From Micromonospora sp. KC723 (lineage in GTDB: Bacteria > Actinomycetota > Actinomycetes > Mycobacteriales > Micromonosporaceae), in contig NZ_SMKD01000005.1 of the NCBI RefSeq assembly GCF_004348595.1, positions 1 through 64,000 on the forward strand: a DNA stretch of 64,000 bases. Direction: 5' to 3'. The notes beneath the pieces were generated by a model, which saw nothing but the letters and a program-made list of their open reading frames with translations, was not told where the DNA came from and searched no databases. Of this stretch, positions 27,628 through 39,041 are shown piece after piece. Every line of letters starts with the position of its first letter. The first letter of the stretch is position 1. The position numbers were made by a program, and so were the translations under genes.

Positions 27628-28557
27628 GTGGCGGGGTACCTGTTGGGTCTGGTGCTGCATCCCACCCGGGACGTCTCCGAGGTGGTCGGGATCATCGCGC
27701 GGTGGGCCGCCCGGCACGCCACGACCCTCGCCGTCCGCGCCGAGGACCGGCACCGGGTGCCGGCGTCGGTGGAGCCGGTGCCGGCGGAGGAGCTGGCCGA
27801 CCGATCGGACATCCTGATCAGCATCGGCGGGGACGGCACCATGTTGGGCGCGCTGCGCGGTGCGGTGCGCAGCCCGAAGCCGGTGCTCGGGGTGCACCTG
27901 GGCCGGGTCGGTTTCCTGGTGGAGGTGGAACCGCCGGACCTGCCCCGGGCGCTGGAGAGGCTGGTGAACCGCGACTTCACCGTCGAGTCGCACGCCTGCC
28001 TGGCCTGCGACGTCTGCGGGGACGACGTGGTGGCGTTCAACGACGTGGCGCTGGCCCGCCAGCCCGGCTCCGGTTTCGTCACCGCCACGCTCGCCGTCGG
28101 CGGTCAGCGCTACGGCTACTACCGGTGCGACGCGCTGGTGGTGAGCACGCCCGCCGGCTCGACGGCGTACAGCTACGCGGCGGGTGGACCGGTGGTCTCG
28201 CCGGCCACCCGGGCGGTGGTGGTGACACCGTCCGCGCCGATGGCCGGGATCTCCCGCTCGGTGGTGCTCGCCCCGGAGGAGGACGTCCGGTTGGAGCTGC
28301 GGCCGGACTCGGCGCCGGTGGTGGTGGAGGCCGACGGCCTGGTGATCCGGGACGCGGCCACGCGGGGCGCGGTGCACATCCGGTACCAACCCGACGCCGG
28401 CCTGGTGGTCCGCCTCGATCCGCGCCGGCACCGGGAGCGCAACCAGCTCAAGCTGAGCCTGCTGGACCTGCCGCTGCTGCCCGACCAACTGCGTGAGCTG
28501 CTGCCGGACGGGCTGCGGGAACAGTTCCGGCACCGCGACCTGCGCCCACCCCGCTGA
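27628..28557 (+). CDS. nadK: NAD kinase
   Basis: This 309-residue cytoplasmic enzyme should phosphorylate NAD to NADP with ATP or polyphosphate. The signature GGDGT is at residues 67-71 (ILISIGGDGTMLGALRG). It also has NDVALARQPGSGF in place of the usual NE-D motif region, and the glycine-rich TPAGSTAYSYAAGGPVVSP. The length is normal. The start is a GTG without a strong ribosome-binding site. GC-rich actinobacteria often have more than one NAD kinase; whether this is the main one cannot be judged from the window. It is convergent with pgm. Confidence 0.9.
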   Translation: MAGYLLGLVLHPTRDVSEVVGIIARWAARHATTLAVRAEDRHRVPASVEPVPAEELADRSDILISIGGDGTMLGALRGAVRSPKPVLGVHLGRVGFLVEVEPPDLPRALERLVNRDFTVESHACLACDVCGDDVVAFNDVALARQPGSGFVTATLAVGGQRYGYYRCDALVVSTPAGSTAYSYAAGGPVVSPATRAVVVTPSAPMAGISRSVVLAPEEDVRLELRPDSAPVVVEADGLVIRDAATRGAVHIRYQPDAGLVVRLDPRRHRERNQLKLSLLDLPLLPDQLRELLPDGLREQFRHRDLRPPR

Positions 28558-28597
28558 CCGGCGGCGACGGCTCGCCGGCCGCCGCGCCGCGCGGTGC

Positions 28598-30241
<1,644 letters not shown>

Positions 30242-30307
30242 TGCGGGATCCTCCTCGGGTACGGGGTGGGCTCACTGGTTCCCGGCGCGGGCCGGGTCGC
30301 GGGTGGC

Positions 30308-31540
30308 TCAGGGCTCGACGCGTTGCCCCTTGCCGATGACCACGATGCCATTGTCGGACACGGTGTAGCGCTGCCGGTCCTTCTCCAGGTCGACGCCGAT
30401 CTCCGCGCCCTCGGGGACGAAGACGTTCTTGTCGAGGATGGCCCGGCGCACCACCGCGTGCCGGCCGATCTCCACGCCCTCCATCAGCACGGCGCCCTCG
30501 ACGTGCGCCCAGGAGTGCACCTTGACCTTCGGCGAGACGATCGAGTTCTCCACCAGCGAGCCGGAGATGACCGCGCCGGGCGAGACCATCGAGGCGACCG
30601 CCCGGCCGACCCGCTCACCCCACTGGTGGACGAACTTCGCGGGCGGGAACGGCGGCTGCTCGGTGTAGATCGGCCACTCGAAGTTGTAGAGGTTGAACAC
30701 CGGGTGCACGTTGATCAGATCCATGTGGGCGTCGTAGAAGGAGTCCAGCGTCCCCACGTCGCGCCAGTAGCCCCGGTCGCGGTCGGTGCTGCCCGGCACC
30801 TCGTTGTCCCTGAAGTCGTAGACGTTGGCCTCGCCGCGCTCGACCAGCATCGGGATGATGCTGCCGCCCATGTCGTGCTTGCTGGTCTTGTCTGCCGCGT
30901 CGCGTTCCACGGCCTCGCAGAGCGCCTTGGTGCTGAAGACGTAGTTGCCCATCGAGGCGTAGATCTGGTCCGGCGCGTCGGGCAGGCCGACCGCGTCGGT
31001 GGGCTTCTCGCGGAACGCCCGGATCCGCCGGCCGTCCTCGCCGACCTCGATCACCCCGAACTGGTCGGCCATCGACAGCGGCTGCCGGATGCCGGCCACG
31101 GTGACCGCGGCGCCGGAGGCGATGTGGTCGTCCACCATCTGCCGCGGATCCATCCGGTAGATGTGGTCGGCGCCGAAGACGATCACGTGATCCGGCTGCT
31201 CGTCGTTGATCAGGTTGAAGCTCTGGTAGATCGCGTCGGCGGAGCCGGCGAACCACCACGGGCCGCGGCGCTGCTGCGCCGGCACCGGGGTGACGTAGTT
31301 GCCGAGCAGGGTCGACATCCGCCAGGTCTTGGTGATGTGCCGGTCCAGCGAGTGGGACTTGTACTGGGTCAGCACGACGATCTTGAGAAAGCCGGCGTTC
31401 GCCAGGTTGGACAGGACGAAGTCGACCATGCGGTACATCCCGCCGAACGGAACAGCGGGCTTGGCCCGGTCCGTGGTGAGCGGCATCAGGCGCTTGCCCT
31501 CTCCGCCAGCCAGGACGATCGCGAGCACCTTGGCAGCCAT
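30308..31540 (-). CDS. glgC: Glucose-1-phosphate adenylyltransferase (ADP-glucose pyrophosphorylase)
   Basis: This 410-residue enzyme makes ADP-glucose for alpha-glucan synthesis. Features are [18 protein letters not shown] at the N-terminus, [35 protein letters not shown] and a C-terminal beta-helix of hexapeptide repeats ([19 protein letters not shown] region). It is divergent from the ADP-glucose-using transferase at 31635 with a 94-bp intergenic region that must hold both promoters. The start ATG is preceded by a GTCGGGA stretch. This is the committed step for both the classical and GlgE routes in actinobacteria. Confidence 0.96.
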   Translation of the reverse strand: MAAKVLAIVLAGGEGKRLMPLTTDRAKPAVPFGGMYRMVDFVLSNLANAGFLKIVVLTQYKSHSLDRHITKTWRMSTLLGNYVTPVPAQQRRGPWWFAGSADAIYQSFNLINDEQPDHVIVFGADHIYRMDPRQMVDDHIASGAAVTVAGIRQPLSMADQFGVIEVGEDGRRIRAFREKPTDAVGLPDAPDQIYASMGNYVFSTKALCEAVERDAADKTSKHDMGGSIIPMLVERGEANVYDFRDNEVPGSTDRDRGYWRDVGTLDSFYDAHMDLINVHPVFNLYNFEWPIYTEQPPFPPAKFVHQWGERVGRAVASMVSPGAVISGSLVENSIVSPKVKVHSWAHVEGAVLMEGVEIGRHAVVRRAILDKNVFVPEGAEIGVDLEKDRQRYTVSDNGIVVIGKGQRVEP

Positions 31541-31634
31541 GTCCCGACGCTATCCACCCGGCCGCGAGTTCACCACTCCTACGGGCCGACTTCTCCTTCC
31601 GTACCGGGCGTGTTTCTGCACTAAGGTGCCGGGC

Positions 31635-32843
31635 ATGAGCGATCTCGTACCGCTGCGCGTCGACCTGCTCACCCGGGAGTACCCGCCGGAGGTGTACGGC
31701 GGGGCCGGGGTGCACGTCGAGTACCTCGCCCGGGAGTTGCGGCGGCTCGCCGAGGTACGGGTGCACTGCTTCGGCGCGCCGCGCGCGGAGCCGGGCGTCG
31801 TCGCGTACGCCGAGCCGGCCGGCCTGGCCGGCGCGAACGCCGCGCTGCGAACCATGGGCGTGGACCTGGAGATGGCGGCGGGCTGCGCCGGCACGGACGT
31901 GGTGCACAGCCACACCTGGTACGCCAACCTGGCCGGGCACACCGCGAAGCTGCTGCACGGGGTGCCGCACGTGGTGACCGCGCACAGCCTGGAGCCGCTG
32001 CGGCCGTGGAAGGCCGAACAGCTCGGCGGCGGGTATGCGCTCTCCTCCTGGTGCGAGCGGACGGCCTACGAGGCCGCCGACGCGATCATCGCGGTCAGCG
32101 GGGGAATGCGCCGGGACGTGCTGTCGGCGTACCCGCAGGTGGATCCGGACCGGGTCCGGGTGGTCTACAACGGCATCGACACCGCCCAGTACGCGCCGGA
32201 CCCGGGCACCGACGTGGTGGAGCGCCTGGGTGTCGACCCGGCCCGGCCGAGCGTGGTGTACGTCGGACGGATCACCCGGCAGAAGGGTCTGCCCTACCTG
32301 CTGCGCGCCGCCCGGGAGCTGCCCGCCGACACCCAGCTGGTGCTGCTGGCCGGGGCGCCCGACACGCCCGAGATCGCCGCCGAGGTGGAGGAGCTGGTCG
32401 CCGAACTGCGGGCGAACCGTTCGGGCGTGGTGTGGGTGGCCGAGATGCTGCCCAAGCACGAGGTGATCCAGGTGCTCACCCACGCGACGATCTTCGTCTG
32501 CCCCTCGGTGTACGAGCCGATGGGCATCGTGAACCTGGAGGCGATGGCCTGCGAGACGGCGGTGGTGGCGACGGCGACCGGCGGCATCCCGGAGGTGGTG
32601 GCCGACGGCGAGACCGGGCTGCTGGTCCCGATCGAACAGGCCGGTGACGGCTCGGGCCGGCCGCTGGACCCACGGCGGTTCGTGGCCGACCTGGCGGCGG
32701 CCATGAACGCGGTGCTGGCCGACCCGGAACGGACCCGGAAGTTCGGTCTGGCCGGGCGTCGGCGCGCGGTCGAGCACTTCTCCTGGGACGCGGTCGCCGC
32801 GCGGACGATCGAGGTGTACCGGTCGGTGGGAGCGGCGGGTTGA
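31635..32843 (+). CDS. glgM: ADP-glucose-dependent GT4 transferase: GlgM-type maltose-1-phosphate synthase / glycogen synthase
   Basis: This 402-residue GT4 enzyme is the short actinobacterial glycogen-synthase-like type (family annotation glgA). It shows REYPPEVYGGAGVHVEYL, HSHTWYANLAG, VVYVGRITRQKGLPYLL and VCPSVYEPMGIVNLEAMAC. In mycobacteria this orthologue (GlgM) mainly joins ADP-glucose and glucose-1-phosphate to make maltose-1-phosphate. That substrate is used by GlgE, encoded about 840 bp further on. The gene is convergent with vapC. Sequence alone does not separate GlgM from glucan-elongating activity. Confidence 0.9.
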   Translation: MSDLVPLRVDLLTREYPPEVYGGAGVHVEYLARELRRLAEVRVHCFGAPRAEPGVVAYAEPAGLAGANAALRTMGVDLEMAAGCAGTDVVHSHTWYANLAGHTAKLLHGVPHVVTAHSLEPLRPWKAEQLGGGYALSSWCERTAYEAADAIIAVSGGMRRDVLSAYPQVDPDRVRVVYNGIDTAQYAPDPGTDVVERLGVDPARPSVVYVGRITRQKGLPYLLRAARELPADTQLVLLAGAPDTPEIAAEVEELVAELRANRSGVVWVAEMLPKHEVIQVLTHATIFVCPSVYEPMGIVNLEAMACETAVVATATGGIPEVVADGETGLLVPIEQAGDGSGRPLDPRRFVADLAAAMNAVLADPERTRKFGLAGRRRAVEHFSWDAVAARTIEVYRSVGAAG

Positions 32844-32850
32844 CCCGCGG

Positions 32851-33306
32851 CTACGGCTCGGGCGCGATCAGCGTCAGCGTCGGGAAGTAGGTGCGGTAGC
32901 GGCGGCCGTCGCGGGTGAGCAGGCGATAGCGGCACACCGCGGCGTGCGCGCCGATGTAGAAGTCGGCGATCGGCGAGTGTTTGGCGCCTCCCTGCGCCCG
33001 GTACCGCGCGTACGCCTTGCCGGCCAGGAAGCCCGCGGGAGACGGCAGTTCCTCGCGGAGGAAGTCCGTCGCGGGTAGGGCCTCGTCGAGTTCCTCGACG
33101 CGCGCGAACCGTACGGACACCTCGGCGTACACGATCGGGTTGATCACCAGGACGCCGCTGTCCCGGGCGGCGGCCAGCGCCTCGCCCGACCAGTCGGCCC
33201 ACCGTGGATCCTCGGTGAGGATGTCCAGCAGGACGTTGGTGTCGACCAGGGTGGTGACGGTGTCGGTCGCCCGGCGGGCGACGGCCCGGATGCGCTCAGT
33301 CGCCAC
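32851..33306 (-). CDS. vapC: VapC-like PIN-domain toxin
   Basis: This 151-residue PIN-domain protein is a probable metal-dependent ribonuclease toxin. The acidic active-site positions are visible: Asp in LVDTNVLLDIL (near residue 22), Glu in VYAEVSVRF, and Asp in IADFYIGAHA. GTG at 33306 overlaps the antitoxin stop by 11 bp, so the two are translationally coupled. About 20 residues precede the PIN core, somewhat more than usual, and a later start is possible. The pair sits between the glucan genes glgM and glgE and is transcribed against them. Confidence 0.88.
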   Translation of the reverse strand: MATERIRAVARRATDTVTTLVDTNVLLDILTEDPRWADWSGEALAAARDSGVLVINPIVYAEVSVRFARVEELDEALPATDFLREELPSPAGFLAGKAYARYRAQGGAKHSPIADFYIGAHAAVCRYRLLTRDGRRYRTYFPTLTLIAPEP

Positions 33307-33535
33307 GGAGCAGGTCCATCAGCTCGTCGGTCGACATGCTCTCCACCTCTCGGGCGCTGCCCCGTCCGCGCATGTGCCTGACGAGGCGCCGCCCACGGGT
33401 CTCGGCCTCCGCGACCCGCACGATCCGCAGGGTGCCGCCTTCCTCGATCACATCCACCTCGTCGCCCTCGTGCAGGTTGTGCCGGGCACGCAGTTCGGCC
33501 GGGATGGTCACCTGTCCCTTGCTGTTCAACCTCAT
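33296..33535 (-). CDS. vapB: AbrB/MazE-type antitoxin of the VapBC pair
   Basis: This is a 79-residue DNA-binding antitoxin. The N-terminal SpoVT-AbrB swapped-hairpin domain reads MRLNSKGQVTIPAELRARHN and continues LHEGDEVDVIEEGGTLRIV. The C-terminal half is charged and should wrap the toxin. ATG at 33535 is preceded by GGGGGG. A much longer open frame continues upstream but is antisense to glgE. The domain and the toxin overlap make this a standard autoregulated module. Confidence 0.9.
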   Translation of the reverse strand: MRLNSKGQVTIPAELRARHNLHEGDEVDVIEEGGTLRIVRVAEAETRGRRLVRHMRGRGSAREVESMSTDELMDLLRGD

Positions 33536-33546
33536 CGCAACCCCCC

Positions 33547-33570
33547 TGATACGTAATACACATGATACGT
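33547..33570 (-). promoter_or_regulatory. vapBC operator/promoter with direct repeat
   Basis: The octamer TGATACGT occurs twice on the plus strand (33547-33554 and 33563-33570), 16 bp apart, starting 12 bp upstream of the vapB start. The stretch is AT-rich for this genome and on the minus strand contains a -10-like TATCAT. It is the expected place for VapB/VapBC autorepression. Confidence 0.55.
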
Positions 33571-33679
33571 GTCTCTGACCACCGCCGCCGCCGAGCCAGC
33601 GGCAACGACCAGCAACGCCGCCCGGAAAGAAGAGCCCCCGACCCGAGCGCGAAGCGATCTCGCGCAGTAGGTTGAGCGG

Positions 33680-35776
33680 GTGAGCGGACGGTTCCCCATC
33701 GAAGACGTCTCCCCTGCCGTCGCCTGCGGCCGCTACCCGGCCAAGGCGGTCGTCGGCGAGGTGGTGCCGGTGTCGGCCCGCGCCTACCGCGAGGGCCACG
33801 ACGCGCTCGGCTGCAACGTGGTCTGGCGGGGCCCGGACGGCACGGCCCGCCCCTTCACCCGGATGCGTCCGGGTGAACCCGGGCAGGACCGCTGGCACGC
33901 CACCATCCGCCCGGACGCCGTCGGCGAGTGGACCTTCGTCGTGGAGGCATTCCAGGATCCGTACCTGACCTGGCAGAACGCGGTGACGAAGAAGATCGCC
34001 GCCGGGCAGGGCGTCGAGGACCTCGCCAACGACCTGGCCGAGGGCGTACGGGTGCTGGAGGCCGCGCGGCAGCTGGTCCCGGCGGCCGACGGCGAGCGGG
34101 TACGGGCCGCTGCGGCGGCGCTGGGCGACACCGGGCGGGAGTTGCCCCGGCGGGTGGCCCCGGCGCTGGAGCTGGCCGACCTGCTCTGGGAGCACCCGCT
34201 GCGGGAGCTGGTCACCACCGGCGAGGAGCGCCGGCTCTGGGTGGATCGGCCCCGGGCGCTCTTCTCCGCCTGGTACGAGTTCTTCCCCCGCTCCGAGGGG
34301 GCGATCCCGGCGACCGTCGACGCCCCGGCGCGGTCCGGCACCTTCGTCACCGCGATGGACCGGCTGCCCGGGGTCGCGGCGATGGGCTTCGACGTGCTCT
34401 ACCTGCCGCCGATCCACCCGATCGGGCGGGTCAACCGCAAGGGCCGGAACAACTCGCTCACCGCAGGCCCGGACGACGTGGGCTCGCCGTGGGCCATCGG
34501 CGCGGCCGAGGGCGGGCACGACGCCATCCACCCCGACCTGGGTGAGCCGGAGGACTTCCGCGACTTCGTCGCCGCCGCCGCCGACGTCGGCCTGGAGGTG
34601 GCGATGGACCTGGCGTTGCAGTGCGCGCCGGACCATCCCTGGGTGACTTCGCACCCGGAGTGGTTCACCACCCGGGCCGACGGCAGCATCGCGTACGCGG
34701 AGAACCCGCCGAAGAAGTACCAGGACATCTACCCGCTGAACTTCGACAACGACCCCGAGGGCATCCGGGCGGAGATCCTGCGGGTGGTGCTGCACTGGGT
34801 GGGCGAGGGCATCCGGATCTTCCGGGTGGACAACCCGCACACCAAGCCGTTCGACTTCTGGCACTGGCTGATCTGGGAGGTCAAGAAGGTCGACCCGGAC
34901 GTGCTGTTCCTGGCCGAGGCGTTCACCCGGCCGGCCATCATGCACGGGCTCGGCAAGATCGGCTTCACCCAGTCGTACACGTACTTCACCTGGCGGACGA
35001 CGGCGGCCGAGATGCGGGCGTACTGCGAGGAGCTGGTCGCCGCCGCCGACTACATGCGGCCCAACTTCTGGCCCAACACCCCGGACATCCTGCACGAGTC
35101 GTTGCAGCACGGCGGGCCGCCGATGTTCAAGATCCGGGCGGTGCTCGCCGCGCTGCTCTCCCCCTCCTGGGGCATGTACGCCGGCTACGAGCTGTTCGAA
35201 CACGTCGCCCGTCCCGGCGCCGAGGAGTACCTCGACAACGAGAAGTACGAGCTGCGGCCCCGGGACTGGGCCGGCGCGCAGGCCCAGGGTCGTTCCCTGG
35301 CCCCGTTCGTCGCCACCCTCAACCGGGTGCGCCGGGACAACCCGGCCCTGCACCGGCTGCGCAACCTGGTCTTCCACGACATCGACAACCCGGCGCTGCT
35401 GTGCTGGTCCAAGCACGACCCGGACACCGGCAACACGGTCCTGGTGGTCTGCTCGTTCGAGTCCCGCTCCGTGCAGTGGGGCAACACCACGCTGGACATG
35501 CCGGCGCTCGGCCTCGACTGGCACGACCGGTTCACCGTGCGCGACGAGCTGACCGGCGCCAGCTACGAGTGGGGCCAACGCAACGCGGTCCGGCTCGACC
35601 CGTACCTGCAACCCGCGCACGTGTTCGTCGTGCGTCGGCCCACGACGGCGGCCCCACCGGCGTCGGCCGGCCACGTCCCGGCCGCCCTCACCGTCACCGA
35701 CGTGCCGGCCGGCCTGTCCGGTGGCACCGCCCCGACCGCACCCGCCCCGAAGGACGACAACCGATGGACCAGCTGA
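33680..35776 (+). CDS. glgE: Alpha-1,4-glucan:maltose-1-phosphate maltosyltransferase
   Basis: This 698-residue GH13 enzyme (GlgE, subfamily 3) extends alpha-1,4-glucan with maltose from maltose-1-phosphate. An N-terminal beta-domain and helical insert (residues 1-200) precede the barrel. Diagnostic pieces are [31 protein letters not shown], the nucleophile Asp384 in [14 protein letters not shown], and the acid/base Glu shortly after in [10 protein letters not shown]. The GTG at 33680 has only a weak ribosome-binding site. The last 13 bp overlap glgB, so the two are coupled. A Pro/Ala-rich tail of about 45 residues follows the last domain. Confidence 0.95.
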   Translation: MSGRFPIEDVSPAVACGRYPAKAVVGEVVPVSARAYREGHDALGCNVVWRGPDGTARPFTRMRPGEPGQDRWHATIRPDAVGEWTFVVEAFQDPYLTWQNAVTKKIAAGQGVEDLANDLAEGVRVLEAARQLVPAADGERVRAAAAALGDTGRELPRRVAPALELADLLWEHPLRELVTTGEERRLWVDRPRALFSAWYEFFPRSEGAIPATVDAPARSGTFVTAMDRLPGVAAMGFDVLYLPPIHPIGRVNRKGRNNSLTAGPDDVGSPWAIGAAEGGHDAIHPDLGEPEDFRDFVAAAADVGLEVAMDLALQCAPDHPWVTSHPEWFTTRADGSIAYAENPPKKYQDIYPLNFDNDPEGIRAEILRVVLHWVGEGIRIFRVDNPHTKPFDFWHWLIWEVKKVDPDVLFLAEAFTRPAIMHGLGKIGFTQSYTYFTWRTTAAEMRAYCEELVAAADYMRPNFWPNTPDILHESLQHGGPPMFKIRAVLAALLSPSWGMYAGYELFEHVARPGAEEYLDNEKYELRPRDWAGAQAQGRSLAPFVATLNRVRRDNPALHRLRNLVFHDIDNPALLCWSKHDPDTGNTVLVVCSFESRSVQWGNTTLDMPALGLDWHDRFTVRDELTGASYEWGQRNAVRLDPYLQPAHVFVVRRPTTAAPPASAGHVPAALTVTDVPAGLSGGTAPTAPAPKDDNRWTS

Positions 35777-37866
35777 TCGCCGGTGCGACGCACGACCCGC
35801 ACGCCCTGCTCGGCGCGCACCCCGCCGGCGGGCGGACGACGATCCGCGCGATGCGCCGGGGGGCCGGCGACGTCGCGGTGATCGTCGACGGGCAACGGCA
35901 CCCGATGAAGCGGGTACACGACGTCGGCGTCTTCGAGGCGGTGCTGCCGGGCGAGGTGCTCGACTACCGGGTGGAGACCGACGGGCGGGTCACCGACGAC
36001 CCCTACCGTTACCCGCCCACCCTCGGCGACCTGGACCTGCACCTGATCGGCGAGGGGCGGCACGAACGGCTCTGGGAGGCGCTCGGCGCCCGGGTCCTCG
36101 ACGGGGGCGTGGCCTTCACGGTGTGGGCGCCCAACGCGCGCGGGGTGCGGGTGGTCGGCGACTTCACCGGGTGGGGCCCGGACGACGGCTGGCCGATGCG
36201 CTCCCTGGGCGCCAGCGGGGTCTGGGAGATCTTCGTGCCGGAGGCGCCGGTCGGGGCCCGGTACAAGTACCGGATCCTCGGCGCGGACGGGCACTGGCGG
36301 GACAAGGCCGACCCGCTCGCGGCGTACGCGGAGGTGCCGCCGGCGACCGCGTCGGTGGTACACCGGTCGACGTACGAGTGGGGCGACGCCGGCTGGCTGG
36401 CGCGGCGGGCGACCCGGCAGCCGCACCAGGAGCCGATGAGCGTCTACGAGGTGCACCTCGGCTCGTGGCGGCCCGGCCTGGGTTACCGGGAGCTGGCCGA
36501 GCAGCTCACCGCGTACGTCACCGAGATGGGCTTCACCCACGTGGAGTTCCTGCCGGTGATGGAACACCCCTTCGGCGGCTCGTGGGGCTACCAGGTCACC
36601 GGCTACTACGCCCCCACCTCCCGGTTCGGCGACCCGGACGACTTCCGCCACCTCGTCGACACCCTGCACCGCGCCGGCGTCGGGGTGATCCTCGACTGGG
36701 TGCCGGCGCACTTCCCCAAGGACGAGTGGGCCCTCGCGCGCTTCGACGGCACGGCGCTCTACGAGCACCCCGACCCACGCCGCGGCGAGCACCCCGACTG
36801 GGGCACGTACGTGTTCGACTTCGGCCGCCGCGAGGTGCGCAACTTCCTCGTCGCCAACGCGCTCTACTGGTGCGAGCAGTTCCACGTCGACGGGCTGCGG
36901 GTGGACGCCGTCGCCTCGATGCTCTACCTGGACTACTCCCGCGGCGAGGGGCAGTGGCTGCCGAACGTGCACGGCGGGCGGGAGAACCTGGAGGCGATCG
37001 CCTTCATGCAGGAGGTCAACGCCACCGTCTACAAGCACCACGCCGGCGTGGTCATGATCGCCGAGGAGTCCACGGCCTGGCCCGGGGTGACCCGATCCAC
37101 CGCCGACGGCGGACTCGGCTTCGGGTTCAAGTGGAACATGGGCTGGATGCACGACACCCTGCTCTACACCTCGAAGGACCCGATCTACCGGCAGCACCAC
37201 CACCACCAGCTGACCTTCTCCCTGGCGTACGCCTTCAGCGAGAACTACGTGCTGCCGATCAGTCACGACGAGGTGGTGCACGGCAAGGGGTCGCTGAGCG
37301 CGAAGATGCCCGGGGACACCTGGCAACGGCTGGCCAACGTACGGGCGCTGCTGGCGTACATGTGGGCGCACCCGGGCAAGCAGCTGCTCTTCATGGGCTG
37401 CGAGCTCGCCGACGACCAGGAGTGGAGCGAGGAACGCGGCCTCGACTGGTACCTGCTGCACGACCCGGCACGCGCCGGTGTGCGGCGGCTCGTCACCGAC
37501 CTGAACGCCGCGTACCGGGCCACTCCCGCGCTCTGGGCGCAGGACACCGAGCCGGCCGGGTTCCGCTGGATCGCCGGCGACGACGTCGCCAACAACTCCG
37601 TCTCGTTCGTCCGGATCGCCCCGGACGGCGCCACCCTGGTGTGCGTGGCCAACTTCTCCGCCCGGCCGCTGGAGGACTACCGGGTCGGGCTGCCGGCGGC
37701 CGGCACCTGGACCGAGGTCATCAACACCGACGCGCACCACTACGGCGGGTCGGGGGTGGGCAACCTCGGCGCGGTGCACGCGCAGGACGTCCCGTGGCAC
37801 GGGATGCCCGCCTCGGTGGCGTTGCGGGTGCCGCCGCTGGGCGTGCTCTGGCTGCGCCGCGACTGA
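35764..37866 (+). CDS. glgB: 1,4-alpha-glucan branching enzyme
   Basis: This 700-residue GH13 (subfamily 9) enzyme adds alpha-1,6 branches to glucan. It has two N-terminal beta modules (residues 1-215, including [11 protein letters not shown] and [20 protein letters not shown]), then the catalytic barrel with [10 protein letters not shown], the nucleophile in [18 protein letters not shown], the acid/base in [13 protein letters not shown] and [13 protein letters not shown]. It is complete and normal in length. ATG at 35764 lies inside the glgE 3' end, with GAAGGACG as ribosome-binding site. It converges on the App1-like gene with a 19-bp gap. Confidence 0.96.
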   Translation: MDQLIAGATHDPHALLGAHPAGGRTTIRAMRRGAGDVAVIVDGQRHPMKRVHDVGVFEAVLPGEVLDYRVETDGRVTDDPYRYPPTLGDLDLHLIGEGRHERLWEALGARVLDGGVAFTVWAPNARGVRVVGDFTGWGPDDGWPMRSLGASGVWEIFVPEAPVGARYKYRILGADGHWRDKADPLAAYAEVPPATASVVHRSTYEWGDAGWLARRATRQPHQEPMSVYEVHLGSWRPGLGYRELAEQLTAYVTEMGFTHVEFLPVMEHPFGGSWGYQVTGYYAPTSRFGDPDDFRHLVDTLHRAGVGVILDWVPAHFPKDEWALARFDGTALYEHPDPRRGEHPDWGTYVFDFGRREVRNFLVANALYWCEQFHVDGLRVDAVASMLYLDYSRGEGQWLPNVHGGRENLEAIAFMQEVNATVYKHHAGVVMIAEESTAWPGVTRSTADGGLGFGFKWNMGWMHDTLLYTSKDPIYRQHHHHQLTFSLAYAFSENYVLPISHDEVVHGKGSLSAKMPGDTWQRLANVRALLAYMWAHPGKQLLFMGCELADDQEWSEERGLDWYLLHDPARAGVRRLVTDLNAAYRATPALWAQDTEPAGFRWIAGDDVANNSVSFVRIAPDGATLVCVANFSARPLEDYRVGLPAAGTWTEVINTDAHHYGGSGVGNLGAVHAQDVPWHGMPASVALRVPPLGVLWLRRD

Positions 37867-37885
37867 ACCGGGCCCCCGGGGCCGC

Positions 37886-38926
37886 TCAGACCAGACCCGC
37901 GTCCCGCAGCAGCTTCCACAACCCGGCGCCGTCCGGAGCGGAGAGCCACTTCTGCCCCACCGGCCCCGTCGAGGAGTGACCCGCCGGGGCGGGCAGACTG
38001 CCGGCGAGCACCGACTGGGTGGGCGAGAGCCGCCGGATCGCCACCCCGGCCACGTTGTCCGGATGGGCGGCGGCGAACTCCCGGTAGATCTCCTGGTCGT
38101 GCTGCCCGTCGTCGCCGATGAGCAGCCAGCGCACCTCCGGGAACTCCCGGGCCAGGCGCGCCAGCGTCGCCCGCTTGTGCTCCCGGCCGCTGCGGAACCA
38201 CCGGTCGGCGGTCGGGCCCCAGTCGGTGAGCAGCAGCGGGCCGGCCGGGTAGAGGTGCCGGGACAGGAACCGGGTGAGGGTCGGGGCGACGTTCCACGCG
38301 CCGGTGGAGAGATAGAGGACCGGCGCCCCGGGATGGGCGGTGACCAGCCGCTCGTACAACACGGCCATGCCGGGCACCGCGGCCCGCGCGTGCTCGTCGA
38401 GCACGAAGGTGTTCCAGGCCGCCAGCAGGGGGCGGGGCAGCGCGGTCACCATGACCGTGTCGTCGATGTCGGAGAGGATGCCGAACCGCACGTCCGGGTG
38501 GAGGACCCGGATCAGGGCCTCCGCCGGCTCGGCGTCGGCCACGCTGAGGCGTACCGAGGACCAGCCGGGGGTGAAGTCTCCCTCGATGACCGTGTCGACG
38601 AAGCCGCTCCGGTCGGCCTGCGCCTCGTGGACGGCCCCACCCGCCTCGATCCGTACCATGACGTGCTTGGCGGGCAGGGTGGTGAAGCTGCGCCAGCCGC
38701 GCACCTTCTCCAGCCGGCCACGCTGGCGGGTGTCCGGGCGGCCGAGCAGCACCCGACACAGCACCCGCGCCCAGCCGGGCGCGCCGTAGCCGGCGTACGC
38801 CACGATGTTGATCCGCCACCCGGTGCGGCGGAGCCGGCGCTCCACCAGCTGGTGCACGGCATCCTCGATCCGCGCTGCCCGGTGCAGGTTCGGTACGGCC
38901 AGCTGGCCTGCGGGAGTGGGTGGCAC
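37886..38926 (-). CDS. App1-like phosphatase (DUF2183)
   Basis: This 346-residue protein matches the App1/DUF2183 family, whose yeast member is a Mg-dependent phosphatidate phosphatase. The HAD-type motif SDIDDTVMVT (near residue 150) has the expected DxDxT. It is followed by PVLYLSTGAWNV and a later LIGDDGQHDQEIY, the other HAD motifs. An N-terminal beta-rich domain (FVDTVIEGDFTPGW) is also typical. GTG at 38926 is the likely start; extension upstream is possible. The bacterial substrate is not established. Confidence 0.85.
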   Translation of the reverse strand: MPPTPAGQLAVPNLHRAARIEDAVHQLVERRLRRTGWRINIVAYAGYGAPGWARVLCRVLLGRPDTRQRGRLEKVRGWRSFTTLPAKHVMVRIEAGGAVHEAQADRSGFVDTVIEGDFTPGWSSVRLSVADAEPAEALIRVLHPDVRFGILSDIDDTVMVTALPRPLLAAWNTFVLDEHARAAVPGMAVLYERLVTAHPGAPVLYLSTGAWNVAPTLTRFLSRHLYPAGPLLLTDWGPTADRWFRSGREHKRATLARLAREFPEVRWLLIGDDGQHDQEIYREFAAAHPDNVAGVAIRRLSPTQSVLAGSLPAPAGHSSTGPVGQKWLSAPDGAGLWKLLRDAGLV

Positions 38927-39041
38927 AGAGCAACCCTGCCACACCCCGCCCCAACCGGCCACGGGAGGAGTCGGCCGATCCGCCCCGCCCTCCGGCGTTG
39001 CGTGAAACACTCCGGACGGGACGACGACGGGGGCGTTGGTC

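Noticed and set aside
33536-35674. Long minus-strand frame joined to the VapB antitoxin
   Set aside because: It is the shadow of glgE; the AbrB domain begins at the ATG at 33535 with its own ribosome-binding site.
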